Source: Cymbomonas tetramitiformis (lineage: Eukaryota; Chlorophyta; Pyramimonadophyceae; Pyramimonadales; Pyramimonadaceae). Taken from it: a stretch of DNA of 64,000 nucleotides. The stretch spans positions 44,575-108,574 of the forward strand of contig LGRX02034715.1 of NCBI GenBank assembly GCA_001247695.2. The letters are read 5' to 3'. Both the position numbers and the translations under genes were made by a program. Under the pieces are notes generated by a model. It did no database searches. It was given only the letters and a program-made list of their open reading frames with translations, and had not been told where the DNA came from. Positions 51,515 through 61,636 of this stretch are shown here, piece after piece (the stretch's first letter is position 1; each line of letters begins with the position of its first letter).

Positions 51515-52436
51515 GACCATGCAACCTGGCCTGCTTAGCATGCAACCTGACCTCTTGAACATGCAACCTGCCTCCCCAGCATGCAACTTGGGCTGCTTGA
51601 CATGCAGTGACATGCAGCACGCCTTCACTCCGGTATGCAACGGGCTTGCCACAGCATGCAACCTGCCTTGTCCCGGCCAGCTGCAACTGGGCTCGTAGCA
51701 TGCAACCTGCCTTGTCGAGCATGCAGCCTGCCTTGTCCGGTATACAACCTGCCTTGTCCAGCATGTAACCTGGGCTGCCCAGCATGCAACCTGCCTTGTC
51801 CAGCATGCAACCCACGTTCCCAATCATGGCTTTCAGATTTTTCTTTTTTGGAATGCTTGATTTAAGAGTTTTTACATCTGTGATTTCGCTCTACGTTAGA
51901 TTTCCATTTTTAAAATTTTGGTAATTTTGCTCTACGCTAGATTTCAGATTTCATTTTTTGGAATGCTTGGATTTAGAGTTTTTACATCTGTCATTTCGCT
52001 CTACGTTAGATTTCAAAACTTGGCGGACCATGCAACCTGGCCTGCTTAGCATGCAACCTGACCTCTTGAACATGCAACCTGCCTCCCCAGCATGCAACTT
52101 GGGCTGCCCAGCATGCAACCAGCATGCAACCTGCCTTGTCCAGCATGCAACCTGGGCTGCCTAGCATGCAACCTGCCTTGTCCGGCATGCAACCTGCCTT
52201 GTCCAGCATGCAACCTGCCTTGTCCGATGTGCAACCTGGGCACCTAGCATGCAACCTTGGCTGTCCGACATACAACACGCCTTGTCGACATGCAACCTGG
52301 GCTGCCCAGCATGCAACCTGGGCTGTCCAGCATGCAACCTGGGCTGTCCAGCATGCAACCTGCCTTGTCCAACATGCAACCTGGGCTGTCCAGCATGCAA
52401 CCTGCCTTGTCCAGCATGCAACCTTGCAGTTAATAA
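51515..52436 (+). repeat. Minisatellite blocks 3-4 with an embedded satellite segment
   Basis: 51515-51830 and 52020-52436 are CAGCATGCAACCTGCCTTGT and CAGCATGCAACCTGGGCTGC units. Between them, 51830-52015 is two units of the 110-bp satellite of 3960-4470. About 75 bp (CTTGGCGGACCATGCAACCT onward) are duplicated at the starts of both blocks. Confidence 0.9.
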
Positions 52437-52638
52437 TTCACTTAGTGGAGATGACGCCGGCCCCTTCAAGAGGTCTTACGGGCCAACTAATTCCACCTGG
52501 TTACTCGGGTTTCTCCGCCTTCACGGATCAATCCCCTTTTACCGGAATATGCATATATATACAAGGCAGGTTGCATGCTGGGCAGCCCAGGTTGGATGCT
52601 AGGGAAGCCAGATTGCAGGGTGCAGGTAGGGCACCAAC

Positions 52639-55600
52639 CTGAAGACGGCGAGGCTCCTCAAACCCAATGTCCTTGAAGCAGTCGGACACGGATCTTGCAG
52701 GATCTCGCCGCAGGAGTTGAAGCAGCTCCTCCGCGTGGGCGATGGTGAATCAGTGTCGCAATCGGTTGCAAACCGATCTCGATGGGACCAAATGAGCATA
52801 TCCTACCAACAGTGCCGGTTTGCCTCGGTTTAACTGGTGCCATCTACTTGACGGTATCGGTCCCGGACGGTTTAACTCCTATGCTGTTATCTCACGCGAA
52901 TCCGACATTGAAATCGATCGATTTACCCCCCACAAACGCCCATTTGGACCCCTTAGACACCCCCTATCAAGGCATTCGATAGCTCAAAATGTGCCTAACG
53001 ATGCCAAGAAGAACTTGGTTGCAAGCACGAACACGTATGTCTTCATATGCACCTTAACAAGCAACGGGCTAGCCGACCATGTCGTAGAAAGTCCAAATGC
53101 CATAACAGCATAGGAGTTAATGCTGGATGATGTCCTATCGGTATCGGTTGCTTACGGATCAACGTGCTGCAATATACCGGGAAGATCGGTTCTACGCGGT
53201 TCTAAAGTCTAAATCTACCGATACTACTATCGGTTCTACACGGTTCAAAAGTCTAAATCTACCGTGAATGTCGTGTGAATATATTGTGTTACAATATGAC
53301 ATCATACTAGTCACACACACACCGAAATACATAATGTCTATTAGGCAGAATTAATGTTATGCAGTGCCGTCTTCATTGATGTCAGGTTGTTCAAGCACCT
53401 CCACAGAAGGAACGGCCTTGATGAAACGAGTATCGGCATCTACTTTGGACCTTTTATCGATTTTAATTCCAAAATGAGGTTTATAAAATAATTGCTAGAA
53501 AAAAGTAACAGGTGCAGATTTCGGTCGTGAGTTACTGTAATTTTTCTTTTTAATTTTAGGTTTTAACTTTTCGTTTTTCAACGGCTCGAATTATATAATT
53601 CCTACTATTTTTTCTACATTGTTGGCTCTCACAATTCTCATCGGCGTCCTCTTCGGCATACAGTATCGAGAATGCGAGCACGGTTCATCGATGGCTAACA
53701 CACCATCGGGATCGGGACAATGCGGTTCAATTTCGGGAAAATCTCATCGGGATCGGGATGAGACGGATCAAAATTTCTCAACCCCCCGTCGGGATCGGTG
53801 CCGTCCGGATCGAAAGCACCCAGGGTCCTGTCGGGGACAGTTGATGGCGGATCATTGAGCAGGATTAAAACCGTCGTCGGTATTTCGGTTTCAACCGAAA
53901 CCGATTGCGACACTGTGGTGAATCCACCTGGGAGTGCAAGGCATTGGTAAGAAAGAGGGCTGCTGGGGTTGTGATGTGTAAAGGGCGCATGTTGACAGGG
54001 TGCGGGCAGCTGGCATGCTGCAAGAGCAGCATGCTGGCATGCTGCACGTTGTGAACATTACATGTGCTGAAACATGAATACGCAGGGGGGGGGGAGGAAT
54101 AGGCACCAGCAGGCGAAGGCCGCTGACAGGCGTTCGGGATGCTGTGGTCGGACGCCGCGCGCTTCCGTTTCCCAGTCGCCGGCTGGGCGCTTTCCGCTGC
54201 CGCGCCCTCCGCTGCCGCGCCCTGTTGAGCTGCGGAGGGTGGGGATGGTGTGAGATACAGGTTTGCGTGGGCATTACGTGTGGAAGGAATGGGCGAAAGG
54301 TAAAGATCATACCTGCAGCAGCGTGCAGCCTTGCAGGGAGGAATCGCCGAAGGCTCACGCCCTCCAGCTGTCGCAACTCGTCCACTGTGGCGCTGCTGCC
54401 ACAGTGGACGAATCCGTCCACGACTGAAGGATTGCCGCTGAAGTAAAACTCCAACGGCACCCTGTGGAACACGCGCTGGGTGTCCACCTCTTCGACGGTG
54501 TAGATACCCGTCGCGGCATCTCTAGAACGCACCCTGCGCATAAAAACAAAGGCACATGAACAATTGTTATGCGCGGAAAAACTACACAGCGTTGAGATTG
54601 GGAAGGCGCTTACCAGGCGAACGTGTTTACGGATCCCTTCTTAATGGCTACTATCCGACAGTCCTTCCCCAAGGACTAAATTGAAAACTGGTCCTTGGGG
54701 AAGGACTAGCGCCGTCGATTTTTTTGGGACGACCTAGCCAATGCCAGTGATCCTATGGCTCGGTTTGTGTCATCAATGTGACCTAAACTAAGTCCCTCAA
54801 TGCCCCATTGGCCACGGGATGGCGCATGTTGTTGTCGGTGGACGCCCATGTGGCATGCACCCTACTATTTCCATGAAATCCATTCAAATCGCCAAGCTGA
54901 TTTCAGTAACTGATTTTCATGATTTTTTTTGGGAGATCTCCAGGTGCCAGATAGGTACCGCAAGTGGTAATATTGCACAAGTATAACCTGCCCAATGATA
55001 GGTGGGCGTGGTGGTGAGTTGGGATTATGCCATTGGTCGCTATATGGCTACTGCTTGGTGGTACTTGTCATATTTATATCAGCGGGAACTGCTTAAGTAT
55101 GGGGCCATATTGCCCAAATTGCAGCTTTGCATGGCCAATAGCATGTGGTCTATGAGAAATATTACCAATAGTGAGCATAGTGATGCATAAATATGACTTC
55201 AAACTATACCTCGGTATTTTTTGGGGAATTTTCCAACCATTAGGGTAAGTGTTATTGAATATTTTGTTCGAATTTTGGGTCGAAAAATGTCATGATTCAG
55301 AATTTTCGTCTTAGTGGTGGTGTTTACCATGCGTTGAGAGCATAATATATCGTCGTTACAAGCCATTTACGGTTATGAACCCTTACATTGGGTCATAAAT
55401 TCGATATGTGGGTGGTGGTACACCACCCCCTATCCATCTAAGGGGCCATTAGGGGCCACACCGCCACTAGTCCTTCCCCAAGGACTAGCCAAATGAATTG
55501 AATTTAGAGCATGACATAGCCCTAAACCGCGGCTAGATTACGGGTACCCAAACTTTGAAATCCAACTTCCCACAAAGATAGGCACTTAGGTTGTGTCCCA

Positions 55601-55957
55601 AAGAATCTTTTGAAGCATGGTGTTGGGTCTAGGGCCAAATAATCCGGCCGTAATGTACATTTCCGCCTAGTCCTTGGGTAAGGACTAGTGGCCCGGATAG
55701 TAGCCATTAACCTTTCCGTACTCCACCAGGGAGCCAGGCGGGAAGATGACGTTGAACCAGTTGTCTTCCACTGGGTGCTTCGTCCTACAGCGTCGGATGT
55801 TGGACGCCTTGGGCTCCCCGCGCATGCCCCACCTGCACGCAAAGCACATGTCTGTGTGCGGCGAGCCATGCGCGTCCAGTCCTTGTTGGATACGGCTGGC
55901 TAGTTTTTGCTGGTACGCCGCGCTGAACTTATCAGGATCTACTGAGGCTCCTGTCAT
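52639..55957 (-). CDS. Second MULE-borne gene, function unknown, broken by two insertions
   Basis: Minus-strand exons: 55957 to about 55708 plus about 54643-54614 (one exon split by the TA-flanked element); 54533-54313; about 54229-54090; and 53927 to 52639 (split by an hAT MITE). Frames rejoin at every junction checked, including across both insertions after removing one target copy. The encoded protein starts MTGASVDPDKFSAAYQQK. It has a Cys cluster (DMCFACRWGMRGE, then RRCRTKHP) and a segment FPPGSLVEYGK then TGIYTVEEVDTQRVFHRVPL that reads like a small Tudor-type beta barrel. Next is an Ala/Glu tract with a nuclear-signal-like GKRKRAASDH, and finally a helical segment AHAEELLQLLRRDPARSVSD. 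The domain guesses are weak. It could be a captured host gene or a second element protein. The exon 3 donor and the true 3' end are not fixed. Confidence 0.55.
52751..53915. mobile_element. Non-autonomous hAT element, 1.17 kb
   Basis: Ends CAGTGTCGCAATCGGTT and its complement, flanked by the perfect 8-bp duplication TGGTGAAT (52743-52750, 53916-53923). It lies in a coding exon of the minus-strand gene. The interior has CGGTTCTACRCGGTTC repeats (53185-53250) and ATCGGGATCGGGA words but no transposase. Confidence 0.9.
54644..55707. mobile_element. TA-flanked inverted-repeat element, 1.06 kb
   Basis: Ends ATGGCTACTATCCG and its complement, each followed inward by the palindrome AGTCCTTCCCCAAGGACTA. 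TA lies on both sides (54642-54643, 55708-55709). Removing it with one TA rejoins an open reading frame exactly, which supports the boundaries. A third palindrome copy (inverted) lies at 54682-54704 and another at 55469-55489. No coding capacity; superfamily unassigned (a TA target fits Tc1/mariner). Confidence 0.8.
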
Positions 55958-56110
55958 TAGTAGACTAGAAGAAAAAAGAAAGGGAAGTCGCGAAAGAAGT
56001 CAGTAATGCACTGCTGGCGGCTTATTCAAGTGAAAGTCGAGTGAAAGCCGCATGCAACACTGCATGCAACCTGCAGAATGTACACACAATCTTCAAAATT
56101 CGGTGTACGA

Positions 56111-56254
56111 TGTAACAGATTTCCCGCGAGCGACACACATGACGAAACGCGAATGTGATTTCGCCGGAAATTTCCGGCGAAATGACGATGACATCCTGTC
56201 TGACCTCGCGATCGCGCGGAAGGAGTTCCCACTTCGTGTCAAATAACGTTTACC
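56111..56254 (-). repeat. Right terminal inverted repeat of the MULE
   Basis: Matches the left repeat at 143 of 144 positions by inspection. Confidence 0.94.
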
Positions 56255-56262
56255 TTCGGCTG

Positions 56263-56990
56263 AGGGGTTGCCCAGGAGCCATTAGCCAGACTAGTGGTTT
56301 GTGATCGCCTTGCAATTAGAACTCAGTCCAGATAAGGTAGTGTCGCCAGGTCTGCGTGGTGCCAGTGGTGGAGAGCTCAGAGTTCTCTTTCGCCAGCATG
56401 GTAGTTCTGCTCGGCTCCATTAAACTGTCTGCTTTCAAAGGCGATAGGCTGCAGTCAATTTCCCACGTCTTGCATCATTACGCCCCCCAGCGCCAATCCA
56501 CCGGCGTCGGCCAGTACCACGAAGGAGTGTTACAGTCCCTCTGCTGCCGCTTTCATGTCGGGTAGCGCCAAAGTGAGGGAAGAACGCAGGGCCTTCTTAA
56601 TTTCCTCGAAAGCCCAGCGCTGCATGGGTGCCCATAGCCAGGCGGCATCCCCTTTGGTGAGCTGTGTCAGAGGTTGTGCCACTTCGGAGAAGCCCAGCAT
56701 ATATCGCCGATAATGCCCAGCTAACCCCAGAAATTGGCGCACATGCGTAGCGTTTTCCATAGCAGGCCCGTCCCGGATGGCAGCCAACTTGTCATGGTGA
56801 GGTTGACTTCCTTCGCGTGAGATAACGTGCCCGAGGAAGCGTATCTGGGTCTGAAGTAGCTGACACTTAGACTCCTTGAGGTAGATGCCTTGGTTCTCGC
56901 AGACTTCCAAATCGCCCGTCCCGTCGAAAGATTCCAGTCCATATGTACCCTTAGCGTACTCAAATCCCGCGTACATAGTGGGTGCATATG
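56263..56990 (-). pseudogene. Ty3/gypsy pol fragment: RT thumb/connection and RNase H, upstream part
   Basis: Minus-strand reading from about 56976: YLKESKCQLLQTQIRFLGHV, then MENATHVRQFLGLAGHYRRY and PLTQLTKGDAAWLW, the standard 3' end of gypsy RT. RNase H remnants follow (VVLADAGGLALGGVMMQD, IAFESRQFNGAEQNYHAGER, GDHKPLVWLMAPGQPLSR), interrupted by stops and a frame change. The last codons meet the MULE target site, and the protein continues at 46652. The RT palm with its YxDD box is missing: the copy ends near 56990, where a CACTA sequence begins. Confidence 0.88.
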
Positions 56991-57038
56991 CACCCGGTCC
57001 TCGTACGTACGTAACCGGCGTGTACCCCTAGTCTGTAC

Positions 57039-57319
57039 CAGGGAAGATATCTTCCTGGGATTGGCCGGCCCGGGGCCGTGTCACGGAGGCCCGGGCCGAA
57101 GGCGGGCCGAAGGAAAAGTTGCGGATGGGCCGAGTCGCATTGAGGGGAAAATCGATAAATTTCCAAAATTTTATCGATTTTTGACAAATTGTCATACTTA
57201 AAATTAAAATTTTGCGCCTGCGGCGGGCAATTTTGGGTTCGGGCCGAGACGGGCCGAAATGTGGCCGAAGTAAATTCCCAATGCGGGCCGAGTCACCTCC
57301 GCGGAAGATATATACCCTG
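57039..57319. mobile_element. hAT-type MITE, 281 bp
   Basis: Ends CAGGGAAGATATCTTCC and, inverted, CAGGGTATATATCTTCC, flanked by GTCTGTAC / GTCTGTAT (57031-57038, 57320-57327; 7 of 8). The interior is rich in GGGCCGA words, and an AAATTTTATCGATTTTTGAC segment pairs with a nearby copy. No coding. Confidence 0.82.
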
Positions 57320-57363
57320 GTCTGTATCCCAACCATGATATCACACGGCTTGCTTGGTTGCAG

Positions 57364-57713
57364 ATTCGCCGGCGTGGAAGAGACGGCGGGAGAAATGCCC
57401 CAACTTCTTTAACGACCCCCGGAACGTCGTGCTCTTGGGCTGCGCGGATGGGGCAAACGTATGGAAGGACCTCTGCGGCGTTTCCCCCGTTACATTTCAA
57501 TACCTCAACTTGCACCCCGCCATCCGGGGGAAGTTCGTGAATATGGAGTTGTGGGGGATTTGCAACGGAACGAAACCAAAAAGCACACAGCCGATATACA
57601 AGCTCTTCGTGGACCAACTTCTAGAGCTTTGGGAAGGTGTGACATGTTACGATGTGCTCGAGAAGAAATCGTTCAACCTCCGATGCATGCACACCACTGA
57701 GGATTTCTGTTAA
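57364..57713 (+). pseudogene. CACTA Tnp2-type transposase fragment
   Basis: An exon after the 3' splice site TTGCTTGGTTGCAG. It encodes PRNVVLLGCADGANVWKD, then VSPVTFQYLNLHP, ELWGICNGTKPKSTQPIYKL and LFVDQLLELWEGVTCYDV, the layout of the central Tnp2 domain (the Asp in the ADGAN box is a catalytic candidate). It stops at 57711, probably near a lost splice site. It is a different part of the protein from the gene at 2.1-3.9 kb. GTTAACA-type subterminal repeats lie just downstream. The hAT MITE sits in its upstream intron. Confidence 0.82.
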
Positions 57714-57866
57714 TAAAGTGTTAAAAAGTGTTAATTATGTGTTAAAAAGTGTTAACGGGTAGGAACTGTTAATATTGGTGGTATAAATCCCGGTGGTAAA
57801 TAATGATTGGCTTGGGAAAAAGTTAAGGAATTATATAATTCATGTTAACAGAATGTTAACAGAATG
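57714..57866 (+). repeat. GTTAAC/AAGTGTTAA subterminal-type repeats, part 1
   Basis: Many GTGTTAA and GTTAACAG words, continuing at 61092 after element D. Likely a CACTA subterminal zone. Confidence 0.6.
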
Positions 57867-58102
57867 TGCGAGAACAGGTGTTCCGCTCGGGTAAAACAAA
57901 CTGGCTAAGCTCCCATAATCAGTCCGGCCGAGTGCTTTTATCATGCATCTCGGAAACCCGGATAATACGAAGTGATGACTGACAGTACAGTACTACTGTA
58001 CTGTCATCCTAGCTACTAGCGGAGTCACGGTTCCGATCAGAGACGGGTCAGGCTAGGGGCTATCAGAGCCCATAATAATAACCCTGAACCTAAAGTCCAG
58101 CA
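57867..58102 (-). repeat. 3' LTR of element D
   Basis: Same family as the element C LTRs; carries the TGACAGTACAGTA-C-TACTGTACTGTCA hairpin. Confidence 0.94.
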
Positions 58103-58284
58103 CACCACCCGGAGCTGTGACCGTAGCTAATAGGGCTAGGCAAGCGGAGCTAAGTAAGCAGATAACAAACAGCATTCACTGGAAACAGATATACTTCTAG
58201 CTGGGTGCCCGGGGACTTGTCCCGGCACAACCCACCACTGCGGCTAAGGCTAATCACACCTCCAGGGATTGAAACAAGCAGACT

Positions 58285-60462
58285 CTAGCCACTGTAAAGC
58301 TGGTCGGCAGAGCCGAGTTCAGCATACGGATCCCATTCAAGAAAAGCATCCGAAGTCAATTGAGAAGAGAACTTATAAGCATTGACACCACCAGACCCAA
58401 GTGGGTCAGGCGGATCCCAAAGTGGAGTGGCAAGACCCTCAAATTGCAGAGCCGCTGAGGTCGATTGAGAAAAGAACGGTTCCACATCCCGCGGCGGCAT
58501 TGACGAACCAGTAGTAATCACGGACGGGCAAAAGGAATCCAGTAATGCACCACCGGGATGAACCGCACCGTAGCCGTAGGTGGCTCCGGGCTCAACCAGG
58601 CCCCTGACACCACCGCCGACCACGAGTGTCGGCATCGCCGTAGCACTGAACAGAAACGTAGCCACCATGAAGAGAGTGAGAGCAAATTCACCGAAGCCAA
58701 ATGGCCTGGAGCCTCTGGGGACTCCGAATCGCCGAAATGCCGCAGCCGCCGGCGGTGCACCCCCTTCAACTTCAGTCAGGCAGACATCAGGAGGGTAGTT
58801 GGAGCCCTCTCCATCGTCATCGGAGTCACACACTTCAACAGGCTCAGGGTCAATGTCAAGCCAGTCAGGGTGGACAGTGTTGAATGTTTTGAATGAATTG
58901 TCAGCAGAAGCCATCGGGCCGAGAGCCAGAGAGGCAGACGGCGGCACGAAGGCGGCACTGCTGACCTCATGCAAGCCAATCGTCCTACCATGCACGGGTG
59001 CAGAGGCCTTCGGCAGCAGCTGCTTGCTGGCAGTCGGCTCAGCGACACCACCAGCAAGCGGACCGCTGACCTCAGCAAATGCAATACGGCCAATGGAAAG
59101 ATGCTCAGCAGGTGCAGTCTCAGCAGAGGCAGCAGCATCCTTGAACTGCTGCAGAGCCGTAGGCTCTGGAGCAAAGGAATGCGCAGACAGCTCACAGATT
59201 TCAGGTTGCCCCACAAGAGCACACATGTGCTCCATGGACCCCTCATCCCCAGCGTCATAATACCGCTGAAAACGAAGGGCGAGCACGTCGGAGTCGTAAG
59301 ACTCGACGGCTTGGCAGTAGGACGCCGAAATGGACATCGGGTGAGTGTCCTTGTGAGGACACTCACTCAGCCAATGCTTTGACCCAACGGCGCGGCACTT
59401 CTCGTGCCTGCACGTTGGGACAAAGGTGCCAGACCGCTTGTCAAAAGCCACCTCCGAAGAGGCGGAATGAGCAAGCGGTTGCACTCCAGGTCGGTGGAAG
59501 CCGCGCGGAGCGTGTTTCCCATGAGGTGGCTTGGAGCCACCCTTCTTAAGGGAATCCACATCCCGCTGCAACTTGACCAACTGAGAACTGAGCCGCTCGA
59601 TGGCCGAAGCCAGGCCAGTGTCAGTGGTGCAAGATGCTACGGACATGGGGCGCCCCGCAGTGCGCTTGCCCGAGAGCCGCCCGCAGCGGTACTGCTCGCG
59701 CACGCGCGCCTGCAGGGTGAGCAGACTCACAGCCGCACGCTGGTCAGCTCGAGCAAACGAGTCAACCAACGTGGCGTAAGCCGGTCCAGACAGGGCAGAG
59801 AGGAATTGCCTTTTAACAGCGTCTTCGGGCAGCGTCTGCAGACGCTGCGCATCCCGAAGACAACTGTTAAAAAGACGAATGCCGGAGTCAGGGTCACTTT
59901 CATCCGAAATTCTCACGTCAAGCAGCTCAGTCAGAGACTCGAACGGAGTCGAATCATCAGCGAGCATACGCACCACCTCGAGGGTGGCACGTTTGCCGTC
60001 AGCAGGAACATCGGCCCCAGAAGCCTCCACCCAATTACGGGCAGGAGACCCTGGCGCAGTCAGCAGCAACAGCACAGAATACAACAGCTCATTTGCAGCA
60101 GTCATGACAGGGACATTGGCAGCAGACAGCTCAAACAGGGGTGCAAGTGCCTGCGACTGCAGCGTGAAAAGCTGCTGAATCTCGGAAACCAGCTGCGAAA
60201 AAATGTCCGAAGCCGACGATTCATTGCCATGAAATTTTGCTGTCTTGTCTCCCAGAACTTTAGTGGCTGCTGTCTTTGCGCACTGAACATCAAATGAGTC
60301 TTTTCGTAACCGCTGAACGAGCGTTGCAGCCGCAGCCGATTCGTCAGCCGAAGCCAAATGCGGCGTTGTAGGGGTAGCCGAATTCAGTGCCCCAACATCA
60401 TCGAAAATAGTTGCTAACTTACGCGCCCTAGCGCGTGTACGTGGTCTAGGCGTTGTGTCCAT
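58285..60462 (-). CDS. Gag-like protein of element D
   Basis: 725 residues from the ATG at 60462, the same length as element C with scattered substitutions, concentrated in the middle (for example the TAPAEHLSIGRIAFAEVSGP region). The knuckle CRHEKCRAVGSKHWLSEC and the hydrophobic segment are unchanged. The upstream in-frame extension is open here too (to 60717), although a 2-bp difference from C changes its first residues. Both Gags uninterrupted suggests recent selection or very recent insertion. Confidence 0.88.
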   Translation of the reverse strand: MDTTPRPRTRARARKLATIFDDVGALNSATPTTPHLASADESAAAATLVQRLRKDSFDVQCAKTAATKVLGDKTAKFHGNESSASDIFSQLVSEIQQLFTLQSQALAPLFELSAANVPVMTAANELLYSVLLLLTAPGSPARNWVEASGADVPADGKRATLEVVRMLADDSTPFESLTELLDVRISDESDPDSGIRLFNSCLRDAQRLQTLPEDAVKRQFLSALSGPAYATLVDSFARADQRAAVSLLTLQARVREQYRCGRLSGKRTAGRPMSVASCTTDTGLASAIERLSSQLVKLQRDVDSLKKGGSKPPHGKHAPRGFHRPGVQPLAHSASSEVAFDKRSGTFVPTCRHEKCRAVGSKHWLSECPHKDTHPMSISASYCQAVESYDSDVLALRFQRYYDAGDEGSMEHMCALVGQPEICELSAHSFAPEPTALQQFKDAAASAETAPAEHLSIGRIAFAEVSGPLAGGVAEPTASKQLLPKASAPVHGRTIGLHEVSSAAFVPPSASLALGPMASADNSFKTFNTVHPDWLDIDPEPVEVCDSDDDGEGSNYPPDVCLTEVEGGAPPAAAAFRRFGVPRGSRPFGFGEFALTLFMVATFLFSATAMPTLVVGGGVRGLVEPGATYGYGAVHPGGALLDSFCPSVITTGSSMPPRDVEPFFSQSTSAALQFEGLATPLWDPPDPLGSGGVNAYKFSSQLTSDAFLEWDPYAELGSADQLYSG

Positions 60463-60855
60463 TCTTAAAATGACAGTGAGATGGGGTTGCGGGCTAGCGG
60501 TGCGACAGTAATGGACAATCTCGCAGCGGCCATTTCCTGCAGGAGCCTCAGCAAGCAACAACATAATCAAGCAGGTCATGAGCCGAGTGGCTAATCGTGG
60601 GAGCGACCCACAAAACGCGGAGTGTCCTGCCCGCTGATCAAACGGAACGTAAAATATAACCATACCCAGCGACGATACTCTGCCGAATAAATGCCGAAAA
60701 ACCGATCTCCACTTCAAAAGCAGGCCATACTGCGGAGAGAAAGCTACTGTCTAAGGGGGCGCCCACCCCATCTCTGTGTCAAAACTTAGCCAATCATGGC
60801 AACAGCTAGGCGCTGTGCCATCAGAATTACTAGGGAAGTGGTGACGCGCATAACC

Positions 60856-61091
60856 TGCGAGAACAGGTGTTCCGCTCGGGTAAAACAAACTGGCTAAGCT
60901 CCCATAATCAGTCCGGCCGAGTGCTTTTCTCATGCATCTCGGAAACCCGGATAATACGAAGTGATGACTGACAGTACAGTACTACTGTACTGTCATCCTA
61001 GCTACTAGCGGAGTCACGATTCCGATCAGAGACGGGTCAGGCTAGGGGCTATCAGAGCCCATAATAATAACCCTGAACCTAAAGTCCAGCA
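60856..61091 (-). repeat. 5' LTR of element D
   Basis: Differs from the 3' LTR by CTTTTCTCATG for CTTTTATCATG and CACGATTCC for CACGGTTCC. Confidence 0.94.
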
Positions 61092-61480
61092 GAATGTTAA
61101 ATTTTAACAGAATTTCAACACAATTTTAACACAATGTTGACACTTAATCGGAGGGGTGCCGGAGGGAGTTGAAATAGGCCCCCCTCGCGAGATCGTTACA
61201 CATGTAAGGAATATTAACAGAAAATTAACACTTTTAATAGGAATCATACACGTGGCACTCGGATTAACAGTTTTGCCGGATACTAACACTTGGCAGACTG
61301 TAAACGGTCATAAATTAACAGATTTGACCGGATCGTCCACGTGGCATGACTATTAACACTAGCACCACTAGATATTAACAGAAATTCCAGATTGTTCCAC
61401 GTGGCATGTATATTAACACTAGCACCACTAGCTATTAACAGAAATTCCAGATTGTTCCACGTGGCATGCTAAGAGGGACT
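61092..61480 (+). repeat. Subterminal-type repeats, part 2, with a 60-bp tandem pair
   Basis: ATTAACAG and CCACGTGGCATG words. A unit of about 60 bp, from GATTGTTCCACGTGGCATG through TATTAACACTAGCACCACTA, is repeated in tandem at 61330-61470. Consistent with CACTA subterminal repeats. Confidence 0.65.
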
Positions 61481-61636
61481 GCCGATGCTACTAAAAGTAC
61501 CACTGGAACAGATACGTTCCATGTGGCAAGCAGGCATTCGCTATCTACACAGAGCAACTGGACGGAGCTGATGAAGCTGCGCAAGCGTTCGGTGTCCTCC
61601 TTCGATTGCTGCGCGGAGCTGATGAAGTAGCTTGCG

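Larger units (their letters stand above)
46653..56254 (+). mobile_element. MULE (Mutator-like) DNA transposon, 9.6 kb
   Basis: 144-bp terminal inverted repeats (46653-46796 and 56111-56254, one visible mismatch) starting GGTAAACGTTATTTG. An 8-bp target duplication GTCGGCTG / TTCGGCTG (46645-46652, 56255-56262; 7 of 8 match) lies within the gypsy RNase H coding sequence, whose reading frame rejoins across the insertion. It carries a MULE transposase gene on the plus strand, a convergent minus-strand gene, minisatellites and nested smaller elements. Confidence 0.94.
57867..61091 (-). mobile_element. Gag-only LTR retrotransposon D, 3.2 kb
   Basis: Two 236-bp LTRs (57867-58102 and 60856-61091, two visible differences) flanked by the perfect duplication GAATG (57862-57866, 61092-61096). 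Near-identical to element C, but a diagnostic base (CTATCAGAGCC here, CTATTAGAGCC in C) is shared by both LTRs of each copy, so these are separate insertions from related source copies. Confidence 0.94.
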
